DNA of 31,748 nt from positions 1 through 31,748 of the forward strand of contig JBNGIQ010008848.1 in the NCBI GenBank assembly GCA_049999765.1. Direction: 5' to 3'. Of this stretch, positions 18,501 through 26,142 are shown in pieces. Made by a program: the position numbers and the translations under genes. The stretch comes from Phaeoceros laevis. Lineage: Eukaryota; Anthocerotophyta; Anthocerotopsida; Notothyladales. Position 1 is the first letter of the stretch; each line of letters starts with the position of its first letter. The notes below the pieces were generated by a model. The model was not told the DNA's origin, ran no database searches, and was given only the letters and a program-made list of their open reading frames with translations.

Positions 18501-19006
18501 AACCAGGTGGGGATGGCGAAACTGAGAGGTTTATGCGAGCCCTTCTCGGGGAGTTAGATGGGTGGACAGGGAGACAGGACCCTTGGGAGGATGGACTGGA
18601 AGGTTTATTTGGGGATTCGGGAACGTTTTCAGATTGTGAAGACATTAGAGTGGGGATGAAGGAGCCCCAGCTGGTATCTTGGCACCCACCGATGGTGTTA
18701 CCGGGGTCAGGTCTGGAGGAGGAATTCCTACAGTCTAATGGTCAGCTGGCACATGGAGAGGCGGTGAGAATGGCTGGTGTTGGAGCTGCACCATTTCCGT
18801 TCAACATGACGTTTGGAGATCAGTTAACGTCGGCTGAGAAACAGGCAACACTGGAGGTGCTGAGGCGACACAAGGCAGTTTTCGAAGTGGATCCCATACG
18901 TCTACCCTGTACGGATCTTTGTGAGCATTACATCGATACTGGAAATCACAGACCCATCCCACATCCCTATGTACTGGTACAGTCAAATGGAAATGGCGGT
19001 AATTGA
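15368..19006 (+). CDS. Gypsy Gag-protease polyprotein with long linker
   Basis: 1212 codons from ATG 15368; the frame is already open upstream. Gag domain: KLSKFSGAKTATMSDDAEFW at about 15740, then FWTEFESRFIVKDVFQLRTM near 15960-16020. CCHC zinc knuckle: C-x2-C-x4-H-x4-C at 16490-16531 (RNA packaging). Aspartic protease: VDTGATISVL, catalytic Asp at 17126-17128, with the second strand YEMLLGMDVL near 17330. A linker of some 430 residues follows (about 17460-18780), acidic and rich in Trp, Ser and Gly, with two similar segments (RFLGDLSEDM and RFMRALLGEL). RT-type sequence starts at HYIDTGNHRPIPHP near 18930, but the frame ends at 19006; RT goes on in the next frame. Confidence 0.85.
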   Translation: MVGGGMAEAANQGRGLETGWREPTPTPAVDAGHPRVGARFFQGPERTGPARQTTFAASSGGQSQPGLAVRSGGGPQRGEGISGSGGAIRTAGGSRSPSVWQSRVVPLQMPAAQGTVQGEPKQTVKLSKFSGAKTATMSDDAEFWLEHLASAVLMNRWTFEQSYAWISLSLELPVSRWFSNRVPHFRNHPTGDEAGWHTFWTEFESRFIVKDVFQLRTMFEGRVQRQHETIYAYSDAVLHSAQQLSLEEDSKEVIRQLIKGLSNRSVQKRLSTSRPTSFEQAVEAAIEFEQQVLAEKKITPAKEGPKGEAVGTAEKAAKGGTKDKVETESSTSAMQQLTKQLEDLHKRVTGLSQVVGKTALPAPFPARRPMSEIRCRKCNELGHFARDCPKPGPMPPSGAGRMVQYTDEDIGQLYVDEDLEEGVFLLHNVLEEVGVDYTHHEEDFVGRVSALGLYQKDSSVTRFDPGCHQLTSEVPSFEPHKTWVQIKDGRVRRVAAPGVPTSEGSTSGTSKAANSTDIGTSKLQDFLEEVANTPGGKHVLDSVFSSSAFSVAYDPQAKPLPGVVYSPYYTAYVKGSIMGQDVDCLVDTGATISVLTVASVIRLNLQDAVQPTNKCFTSASSHSVHSQGELPQLPVDIGGVICLVNFYIAPQGGYEMLLGMDVLMPRKVALDFNDHTMRLAKCLPVPGDDYIACKKVPLDIRKACKSPMHFFRRCELHESDVWLGLEDPQPVGSPSSVRSSPQTQELTLDDNSVTLASLSDTVLQGSSTISEVPVGMPPDLELPPAAMLPFGFSTLPVARQAGLFPDAFLTTGPASTQFFPFQSELLPSLAAGRSSVHSDSFLQELGGPGDMDAQWWEQNMVGEDEEDVISRFLGDLSEDMDSDGTGVDSEGTGELGRTRQAIEMGCWSSDEEGEGLHEVRGAAPATSTLYEGTDHISEWLELGDPVSGAHARRAPAMARTHTHLIFEPEVWKGRSSYTQDSEFYTRNGAVAYFLQHEDPVWWNNSGSYAWGPWNAWQWNGCRSLHSSLIEGGSPGSYTPEGSHREPGGDGETERFMRALLGELDGWTGRQDPWEDGLEGLFGDSGTFSDCEDIRVGMKEPQLVSWHPPMVLPGSGLEEEFLQSNGQLAHGEAVRMAGVGAAPFPFNMTFGDQLTSAEKQATLEVLRRHKAVFEVDPIRLPCTDLCEHYIDTGNHRPIPHPYVLVQSNGNGGN

Positions 19007-20156
19007 GAAGGAAGTCCAGGACATGTTGGCTTTGGGGGTCATTCGACCTTCCACTTCTCCATGGTCAGCTTCAGCCGTAGTCGTTCTGAAACCTGACGGA
19101 GTCTCCTGGAGGTTCTGTGTTGACTACAGAGAGCTGAATAAAATTACCAAGCGTGACACTTTTCCTATGCCAACAGTGGACTCCATGCTGGACTTACTAG
19201 GTAAATCCAAGGTCTTCTGTTTGATAGACCTGAGGGCTGCGTACTGGCAGATTCCTCTGGAGGAATCTTCAAGGGAGAAAACCGCCTTCTCGACAAGCAG
19301 TGGCCACTGGGAGTGGACCAGGATGCCTTTCGGCTTGGCAAATGCACCATCGACATTTCAGAGGTTCATCTCACACCTGCTGAAACCTTTGTTTCCCAAT
19401 GTTAGTCCTTACTTGGATGATATCATAGTTCATCATAGTACAGTTCCTTTGTGTCTTGAGGTTCTAGATAAAGCACTAACGTTGCTTGAAGCGGCCACGA
19501 CCTCAGCCAAGGAGGCAAAGTGCAAAATGATGATGGAAGAACTCATTTACCTTGGTTTTAAGGTGACAAAGCAAGGGATTTTACCGGACCCGAGGAAAGT
19601 GGAGGCCATCAGTAAGCTGGAAGTACCAACTGGGCCAACGGCTGTGAAGAGTGCATTGGGTATATATGTGCAGTATCGTCGTTTTATGCCCATGTTTGCT
19701 TCCGAAGCAGCTGTATTGTCTGACCTTTTGCGCAAGGGACAGCCTTGGGTATGGACACAGGAGGCAGATAGAGCCTGGACCTTGCTGAAGGAGATCCTGA
19801 CTCGGGCCCCGTTGTTAGCCAGAGTAGACTTTGACAAGCCTTTCTTCCTAGCGACTGATTGGAGTCCCCGGGCTGCGGAGGGGTTGTGGTCTAGGACTCC
19901 AACCCTCCTTAGCTGGCAGTTGACTGGACTGACCCTCAGTTATTTACATGGCTTGCAAGTCATCTTACAATTTTGTGAAGTTAAGTGTGTGATAAATAAA
20001 TATTCACTTCAGGGTTTGCGGCAGTCAAGCGATAATCGTCGTTACTGGCGATGCCCGACAAACGGGCAAGGGGGGGAGCCTGTTTGGCACCGTCAACCTC
20101 CTGGAAATACACACACACACACACATAGAAGGGCAAAGTCACGTCCTACACGCTGA
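18969..20156 (+). CDS. Gypsy reverse transcriptase, truncated in RNase H
   Basis: The frame is +1 relative to Gag-protease. RT blocks in order: MAVIEKEVQDMLALGVIRPS, STSPWSASAVVVLKPDG, WRFCVDYRELNKIT, LIDLRAAYWQIPLEE, MPFGLANAPSTFQRFI, the catalytic YLDD at 19410-19421, and LIYLGFKVTKQGILPDPRKV. YRRFMPMFASEAAVLSDLLR, WTQEADRAWTLLKEIL and the start of RNase H, FFLATDWSPRA (near 19850), follow. After about 19880 the sequence no longer resembles RNase H, and no integrase follows, so the tail to 20156 is probably not native. The active-site Asp residues are intact, but the element cannot be autonomous as it stands. Confidence 0.85.
   Translation: MYWYSQMEMAVIEKEVQDMLALGVIRPSTSPWSASAVVVLKPDGVSWRFCVDYRELNKITKRDTFPMPTVDSMLDLLGKSKVFCLIDLRAAYWQIPLEESSREKTAFSTSSGHWEWTRMPFGLANAPSTFQRFISHLLKPLFPNVSPYLDDIIVHHSTVPLCLEVLDKALTLLEAATTSAKEAKCKMMMEELIYLGFKVTKQGILPDPRKVEAISKLEVPTGPTAVKSALGIYVQYRRFMPMFASEAAVLSDLLRKGQPWVWTQEADRAWTLLKEILTRAPLLARVDFDKPFFLATDWSPRAAEGLWSRTPTLLSWQLTGLTLSYLHGLQVILQFCEVKCVINKYSLQGLRQSSDNRRYWRCPTNGQGGEPVWHRQPPGNTHTHTHRRAKSRPTR
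20109..20125. repeat. (AC)n microsatellite
   Basis: A 17-bp alternating AC tract. On the minus strand it is (GT)n and sits beyond the stop of the LINE fragment, so it may be that LINE's 3' tail. Confidence 0.7.
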
Positions 20157-20640
20157 AATACGGGCTAGATTTCCTACGTGTTCTCACTGTCCTTGTGTAA
20201 TTGTTGAATTTTGTCTGCAAGCCGTGTTAAGAATTGCGCCAAGGTTTTCTGGTCGTCCATTGCCATGAGAGTCTGCAGGTCCGAGGCCGGTTCCAGCATA
20301 CTCCTGAACTGCTGCCTGATTTCTGCAAAGGCTGCACAATTGAAGACGGCATGTGCCTCATCGTCCACTTGTGGTTGCATACAGCGCTTGCATGTCCTTT
20401 CCGCTCTTGGCAGAGTGCCTCTATCTATGACAACCCCTAGCTTATGCACCCTCAAGCGAAATCTTGCAAGTGCAATGAGATACCTCCTTGGAAACACTCC
20501 AGTAAGATAATTGGCTCTGAGGTATTGTGGTCCTGGACTCATGTGTGTCTTGTAAAAGAGCATATCAGTTGTCATAGCTGTCTGATTTCAAGTTCTGTTG
20601 AGGTAGCATCTCTGGATTGTATTGTCCTGGAATACAATTG
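20110..20640 (-). pseudogene. LINE 3'-end remnant
   Basis: A minus-strand frame (20575-20174) reads LFYKTHMSPGPQYLRANYLT, then FPRRYLIALARFRLRVHKLG, then a zinc-binding patch C-K-R-C-MQPQVDDEAHAVFNC, and ends KIQQLHKDSENT. C-x2-C followed by DEAH-x-x-x-x-C is typical of the C-terminus of plant and algal LINE proteins. An in-frame stop just upstream (near 20590) and the absence of RT blocks show 5' truncation, the usual product of incomplete reverse transcription. It lies between the truncated gypsy element and the BEACH exons, on the same strand as the latter. Confidence 0.65.
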
Positions 20641-20718
20641 TGCCTTGCGTTCTCAGATGATGACAGGAGGAAGAAGTGGCTCGATAAAGCAGCAGCAGCA
20701 CTGGAGCAGTACAAGATC

Positions 20719-20728
20719 NNNNNNNNNN
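20719..20728. other. Assembly gap (10 N)
   Basis: Ten N, lying between the LINE remnant and the last recognisable BEACH-gene sequence. The length is probably arbitrary. Confidence 0.95.
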
Positions 20729-20738
20729 TTGTCCCATC

Positions 20739-21205
20739 AGAATGATCAAATGTTACTTTTGCCAGGAAAAGCATACCATCAACGTTTCTCAACGTGCACG
20801 CGAAGCCCAGTAACAAATGCGACATCCCTGCAACTGCTGATTCGCAAAGTTCCCCGTCAAAACTGCTCTTAAAAGGTCAATCACGTCAACAGCTATGTTC
20901 TTCTCTAGCTGATCATTTGGGGCATCCAACCCAGTTGGCACCAAATTTCCAGTCATAGCTTGTGCCAGCCGTTGATTACTTGACTCAGAAGAGTCATCCC
21001 CTGCTGATGACCACCTGATGGGCTGATCAAGCTGAGTTAGTATAGGGAAAAGGACACCTACACCACCAACACAGTGTATAATATCTTGCACCCGCCGTCG
21101 ATAGCACAGCAAAGTTCCTGGTAATATCTTGGCACTATGAAGAGTTTTATCTGTGCTTTGCTCCAATGACGGGGAGATGTCATACAGCAATTGGCCTTTG
21201 CTTGC
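20739..21205 (-). pseudogene. BEACH-domain protein (SPIRRIG/NBEA-like) exon, frame broken
   Basis: BEACH proteins are very large factors in membrane trafficking and, in plants, mRNA decay. The exon opens after a good acceptor (TTATGTGCAG, boundary 21205/21206) in phase 0. It encodes ASKGQLLYDISPSLEQSTDK, AKILPGTLLCYRRRVQDIIH, CVGGVGVLFPILTQLDQP and VIDLLRAVLTGNFANQQ. These match the region before the PH-BEACH core in plant homologues (CVGG-x-x-x-FPL, ANQQQM). At about 20812 the expected continuation (MSHLLLGFA) is in another frame, so a one-base shift breaks it. Coding then fades near the N gap. It may be a pseudogene, or a real gene with an assembly error. Confidence 0.7.
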
Positions 21206-21327
21206 CTGCACATAAGGTAGTAACAGAACACCATGGCATATGAAGCTTCAGGCCCTCACACCTATTCAGTCAAGAAGGAAAGCACCCTTTCACCAACAAA
21301 GTTGAAAGAAGCAAGTGGGAAACGTAC

Positions 21328-21663
21328 CTGTGCATTGTACCCAAAGACAATTCTTGAACCAAGCCCATCTCGTGCATCAATAACAGAATGGCTGGCAACA
21401 TTTTCTGGCACAGACCCGACTTCACTAGGAAGGAATGAATACATGTAACTTGGGCCAAGGGAATGTACAGCCAGAATTTGTTGAGAAGACAAAACCTCGT
21501 CAAAGAGGTAGACAGGACCAAGTTGACCACAAAATGGTGGGCATTCCCTTCCTGATGTCACATCAAGGTCAGTACCATCCACCAAGGGTAGCTGACAGGA
21601 TGCAGATATAAACTTCACCTCGTAGGGCCACCAGCCAGATGCCGACTGCAATTGGCTCCCAAC
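21328..21663 (-). CDS. BEACH-domain protein (SPIRRIG/NBEA-like) exon
   Basis: 112 codons, phase 0 at both ends. The acceptor is CTATGCAG then GTTGGG (21663/21664) and the donor is CACAG then GTACGT (21328/21327). Blocks: SASGWWPYEVKFISASCQLP, PPFCGQLGPVYLFDEVLSSQ, QILAVHSLGPSYMYSFLPSE, and SRIVFGYNAQ at the end. The FCGQ-x-G-x-x-YLFDE and LGP-x-YMY motifs are hallmarks of the concanavalin-like segment of plant BEACH proteins. The 122-bp intron to the next exon (21206-21327) has clean GT-AG ends. This is a small internal part of a protein usually over 3000 residues long. Other exons are not visible within the window. Confidence 0.75.
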
Positions 21664-21884
21664 CTGCATAGAATATTAAGACATCCATGTCCACACATAC
21701 CGTGGAAGTTGAAGTTGGTTGCTGAGTTTTTTCTTCACATATCTGCAAAAAGAAGTGAAGGGAAAACGTGCTAATCTCTACAAGCTAAACCCTTAAATCT
21801 AAACCTGCACTTTTAGAACATCCAGTGTCCACACATACCAGGCTGGACTAGCTAGTAACGAGTAACATTCAATCTTTACAACAA

Positions 21885-22351
21885 ATGATAAATCTGTACA
21901 GAAATCCAAACGCATCAGTTTGGATTACAAAGTTGAATACACCTTTCGAGGCTGCAACAAGAGCACCTTCGTGGCTTGGTCCAGCTGTCTTAGCATTCCC
22001 AGTCGTCACCTATGTACTCTTCAACTACTACCGCGATAATGTGAGCATCAAGCAGCCTTTTTCTGTTTTTCCTCGCAAACAGGTGAGCTTCAAGAAGAAT
22101 GTCTCTAAAGTCCGTGATAACCTGGTCACTTAATGCTTCACATTCTGTTTTGCTCAGGTGAACCCGGGTGCCAGGGTAATTGACTGGATGTTTGGAGTCT
22201 TGGCAGCTGTCATCATTGCCAACGTGGTTCTGATCGCTACTTTGGGGGTCAGTGTCTGATTCCATGGTTTCTAATTAGCCATGTGTTGCGCAATAAACCC
22301 TGTGCAGTTAACGTTGCTCTCTTGTCATGTCGGCAGGTGCGTCTGTATTGA
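21885..22351 (+). CDS. Small two-helix membrane protein gene (2-3 exons)
   Basis: Exon 1 is 21885-22040 (ATG 21885; donor AAT then GTGAGC). The intron is 22041-22157 (117 bp; acceptor TTTTGCTCAG). Exon 2 starts at 22158. The join is in phase 0 and reads YRDN then VNPGARVID. Exon 2 either stops at 22257-22259 (ending GVSV) or splices at 22248 (GTCAGT) to 22337 (after TCGGCAG), ending VRLY at 22351. The latter gives 86 residues. Helix 1 is WLGPAVLAFPVVTYVLFNYY; helix 2 is WMFGVLAAVIIANVVLIATL. The loop between them is short and charged. It may be a thylakoid, mitochondrial or ER membrane subunit, but I do not recognise it. Further upstream exons may exist; the true start is uncertain. Confidence 0.5.
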
Positions 22352-24912
22352 GTCGAATTATCATCTTGCCAAAGACTTGTGCTCATGGACCGTTAGTTCA
22401 GAAATGGTTGCCCGTGTAGAGGTGTCCGAACGTGGTGTTTTGTGACGCTGTTAAGATCGGGAATGGACCATTGTCACAAGTCTAACAAGGTTGCTGGGTT
22501 GCTGCCAAGCCAACATTAAGCTCCTGCTGGAATAAGGGCTTTTATTCAATCGCAACCTACATTGGATGGAAAGTCTGTGGCAGGAGTGATTTCCTACACT
22601 GCTGAGGCCAACCAAAAGTAAAGTAGCCAATGAGTATGAGCTGCACGACCAGTTCAAATGATTTCGGTCGGGGCTGTTGCAAATGGTTGGGGTCAAGGGT
22701 GGGACGAGGGCCGAAATTGGCATGCAGGAAAGACTGAGTGCGATGGTTGGTTGTCGATGTAACAACCCTTTCTAACTAACAATTTGTAACTTCATAATAT
22801 TGGTCCACTTGTCCACTCTAATAATTACAACTATGGACGCGCAGATAACCATACGATATTTATCATCGACTATCAGCTATCTCATCTTTGGGGACGGCCG
22901 CTTCAGGCTCGGAACACTCGGTTCTATCTGCGTCCTTCAAGTCCGTGTGCTGGGGACGGCCGTTCCTTGGAACACTTTGCTTCTTTCTGCGTCCTTCCGA
23001 AAAATGAGATGAGAGCTGTCTCGTGAGCCTCTCTTCACTGCCTTGTGCTGTGGCCCTCAAGAGTCCAGGCTTGTGAGTAAATAGCTTGTAGACTCTCCGA
23101 AAAAAAATGGCCCCTTCTTGGACCTCTCCGAAAAGGGGCATCTCCCCTGCGTCCTTTCTCTCTGCTCCTCCTCAGAGCTTCCCTCTAAGATTTGTTAGCA
23201 TGGCTTGATGGTCCTGTGATCATTGAGCGGTCGTTTCCTCCTGATCTCGATGCTGACGGGGAGACAGCCTTACCCTGTGCCCCTGCAATTTTCCCGATAG
23301 TATGCCCCGAGATGCCCCTCTCCATGGGCGATAGATTTCTTAGGATGTGCTTTCTTGCTTGGAGGTCATTCTGCCAATCGGGCTCTAAAGAGTAGCTCGT
23401 TTTTAATTCCATTCAGGTCCCCCGCTGAGCTCCAAAACGTGGCACTACTGCTGGCTGGACACCCCTTGAGGGCCGTCTGTTGCCGACTGGCGGTCGCCAC
23501 AAGTCCCCTGCAATATCTGGATTAGTGTCCTCCCGGTTAGGCCCGGAGGTTCATCATTATCATCATCATCAAACATACATGGACAAGGTCATAGCATGTA
23601 CTTTATACATGTATAACTATATGACACTGATGCTCACACGTCTCTTAGCACCGAGGTGGTAAATGCTCTTACCAAGATGCAGACCACACCATACTTGAAT
23701 TTGTGCTAAGGGTCTGCCACGGAGGAGAGAAGGAAGGAGTAACGAGTGTACCCCGCACGTGTGCAACTCCCATCGACAAATTGCCTTAGCTAGCCAGCAT
23801 CCTCTAATTCAGATAGTGTGGAGCCATTTTAGGGCTGGCAAAAGGCAGTTGCAGCTGCGCATGCGTTCCGCAAGGAGCCTCCTAAACCGATGATGCACAA
23901 CCAATCTTCGAAAGGCCTCCAGAGGTCGACACCTCACGGCTCCAACCAGATGATGATTGATTTGGATTAAATTCTGGCTACAGTATAAAACGCAGTATAA
24001 GACCAATCCATGTATCAGCAATATCAGCAGAAAGCTAACCACGGTCTTGTTAGAGCCAAACCAAGTAGACGATATTTTGTGGTTTGTTTCCAGAAATAGG
24101 TGAAACGCAGATCTTTGAGCGGAAAGCCGAGCTAACCAGCCTTTTCTGATGAGGATTGGATGGTGAATTGGTGGCCAGCTACCGGCTTAGGCGCGGTGCC
24201 AAGCAAATCTGGGATGCGTAGGATATTTAAAGAGGACATCTCTCATTGTTTGTCACGGGTGTTTGTGAAGGCGTTTGCCATTTCTTTCTGCCGTCCTTTG
24301 CATTCTGGAATGCTGTCCTGGAGCGCTGTTTGAGAGTCTGGGAAACCATGCTTTGTTGAATTGGAGGTCACGCAGTCATGAAGTGTATTCAATTGAGGTC
24401 TACGGCAGCCCAACGGCCAGGGGCCCAGCAACGCTAGGAAGCCGTCCTTGCGGAATCTGGCTGTAACGACCGTTGTCGTCATCTCATCTTTTGCTCACAT
24501 CAACAGCCCGTTTGCACCCTCCCTCTTGACTGCTTGTGTCTTTCCGTGGCTCTCATTTCTTTCCAGAAACACTGACTGGATGCATTGTCTTGGTATCATC
24601 ACAGCTTAGGAATTTTTAGTATAGGCTCTCACAACCTCATTAGTGGAAATGTGCTGCAAACCCCTGGCAATCTTTTCAGGCAAGAACCAGCAGAAACATG
24701 TGGGTATTCTCACAAGTGGTGACCACGCTGGGGATGCAGTTTAGCTGTGTAAGAAATTCTTTTGCGCAGTTGAACTAGAATCGATAGCTAGCTTGGTTTG
24801 CTCCGCAACATTCCACGCATAAACATCAAACATTCCACGCATAAACATCAGTTTAGTAGGGTAGGATACTATTTCCCTCGATTGTTGAAGTTACAGAAAA
24901 CACACAAATGGG
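22352..24912. other. No gene seen; minor repeats
   Basis: No supported coding frame. An imperfect 62-bp duplication starts at GGGGACGGCCG (22890 and 22952); both copies contain GGAACACT and CTGCGTCCTTC. A (CAT)n-like tract lies near 23552-23572. A 22-bp tandem pair (CATTCCACGCATAAACATCA) lies at 24809-24830 and 24831-24851. The rest looks like ordinary intergenic or decayed sequence. Confidence 0.5.
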
Positions 24913-25351
24913 GTGGACCCCCAATCAAGAAGTTGGAGGGGCGCCGTTCGTCCTGATGCCAATATATTCGAAGGAATTCCTATCAGGGACGACGATCCAG
25001 ACCTCCACATCGAGAAGTATGTCGACTACTGGAATCACCGGAGTGTGACTAACAATGAGAAGCTTGCCAAAAGATTCAGCTCGTCCCTTCGTCTGGAGGC
25101 TGCTCATTGGTACCAGGAAGAGATTTCGGTCTCGGAGGAGGTGGCTGCAGATTGGCCCGGAGTTGTGACAAGATTTTGTGCACGGTTCAAGCCTGCAGAC
25201 TACAAAGAAAGAATCAAAGGGTTGTTGTTTGCTTCACGGCAGATGCCAGATGAGTGTATCACTAGATTTGCTACCAGGTTGAGAAAGTATCAAAAAATCT
25301 TGATGATGACCACTCCAGAGGATGCCTTGGCTGTTAAGAGAATGTTCGTCG
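24913..25351 (+). pseudogene. Retrotransposon Gag fragment cut by LTR insertion
   Basis: About 146 codons open to the point where the copia LTR begins. Blocks: ANIFEGIPIRDDDPDLHIEK, YVDYWNHRS, KRFSSSLRLEAAHWYQEEIS, WPGVVTRFCARFKPADYKER and CITRFATRLRKYQKILMMTT. The pattern of W-Y followed by W-x-x-V-x-x-F-x-x-x-F resembles retrotransposon Gag capsid regions. There is no ATG at the left edge. The right edge (KRMFV) is cut at 25351 and the few codons beyond belong to the LTR. It is an older element into which the copia element jumped. Class (gypsy or other) is unclear. Confidence 0.5.
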
Positions 25352-25569
25352 TAGCGTAATAGGGTGCCCTAACTAGGCCGTTCCCCGCGTCAATGCATGT
25401 TTAGTTTAGAAGCGTATATCGATAGAAACGTTCTCTGTCGAAACGTCAACCGTCGTACCGACGTACCGGTTCACAGGACACGGCCTTATAGGCCTCACAC
25501 ACACATGTTCATATGTGGTTCTTAATCTAAGTTGTCCTCTCTACGCTGTGTGCTACCGATCCTACGCTA
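25352..25569 (+). repeat. Putative 218-bp 5' LTR of the copia element
   Basis: The ends are short inverted repeats: TAGCGTA (25352-25358) and TACGCTA (25563-25569). The primer-binding site follows at once. The length suits a small copia LTR. The ends are not the usual TG...CA, so the boundary may be off by a few bases. TTATA at 25486-25490, inside GGCCTTATAGGCC, could be a promoter element. The preceding five bases CGTCG would be one half of a target-site duplication; the partner is not visible. Confidence 0.6.
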
Positions 25570-25581
25570 TGGTATCGGAGC
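25570..25581 (+). other. Primer-binding site of the copia element
   Basis: TGGTATCGGAGC differs by one base from the canonical initiator-Met tRNA site TGGTATCAGAGC. It directly follows the LTR. Confidence 0.8.
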
Positions 25582-25587
25582 TTTGAT

Positions 25588-25767
25588 ATGGATGCTGCCA
25601 AGCCTCCATCGCGTGTGTGCGAAATCTGCAAGTCCGAGTGCTGCATCAGAAATCTTGCTCACGAACACTTTAGAGCAGTGATAGCATCACTCAAGATTTC
25701 ACTCACCCGATTTGGAAGTCTGGCAGATGCATTCTTGGCCGAGGCTGTCAGTCACTACTACTCGTAG
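25588..25767 (+). CDS. Copia leader ORF: 59-residue Cys/His-rich protein
   Basis: The ATG lies 6 bp after the primer-binding site and the frame ends TAG. The start contains C-E-I-C, then C-C seven to eight residues on, then H-E-H (CEICKSECCIRNLAHEHF), a possible zinc-binding cluster. A helical tail follows (RAVIASLKISLTRFGSLADA). Coding appears to go on in the next frame (25712-25999: RSADAFSVQEFELVLMDSRT, then LGRLQFLASHTCPDL), so a frameshift near 25765 may have split a longer protein. No family is recognised. Copia elements normally have only a short untranslated leader here. Confidence 0.4.
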   Translation: MDAAKPPSRVCEICKSECCIRNLAHEHFRAVIASLKISLTRFGSLADAFLAEAVSHYYS

Positions 25768-26142
25768 CGCAGATGCATTCTCTGTCCAAGAATTCGAATT
25801 AGTCCTGATGGATTCACGCACTCAATTGGGTAGGCTGCAATTTCTTGCATCTCACACGTGTCCTGACTTGTCTTTGTTGTCTGTCGCCCTGCAAGGCACA
25901 CTTCAAACTCGTCAGTCCAATGCGTCCTCCACCCAGAACGCTAAGAATCCACAGGAGTCCAAGTCCGTAGCCACGGCTAGCAAGAAGAGAGTTCAGTAGC
26001 ACCAGGTCATCTACACACATATCCCAGTGTCACCCCACACACTTGGATACACGTGCAGATACCCTGGAGCCACTGCACACACAATTTGTCAGTTTTCATT
26101 CTGGCATAAGGCATGTCAAAGATCAGGCTCTCTCCTTGAACA

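Larger units (their letters stand above)
12270..19890 (+). mobile_element. Ty3/gypsy LTR retrotransposon, 3' end missing
   Basis: The order is 5' LTR region, initiator-Met primer site (12851), leader with two related small ORFs, ORF1, Gag with a CCHC knuckle, aspartic protease, long linker and reverse transcriptase. Protease before RT with YLDD is Ty3/gypsy-like. Homology stops inside RNase H near 19880; integrase and the 3' LTR are absent. There is one frame change at ORF1/Gag and one between protease and RT. Boundaries are approximate, especially at the left. Confidence 0.8.

Noticed and set aside
21990-22265. 91-codon minus-strand frame
   Set aside because: It is antisense to the small membrane-protein gene, whose splice sites and helices are far more convincing.
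23185-23412. 75-codon minus-strand frame
   Set aside because: No recognisable motifs, no splice context, and an equal-length plus-strand frame overlaps it.
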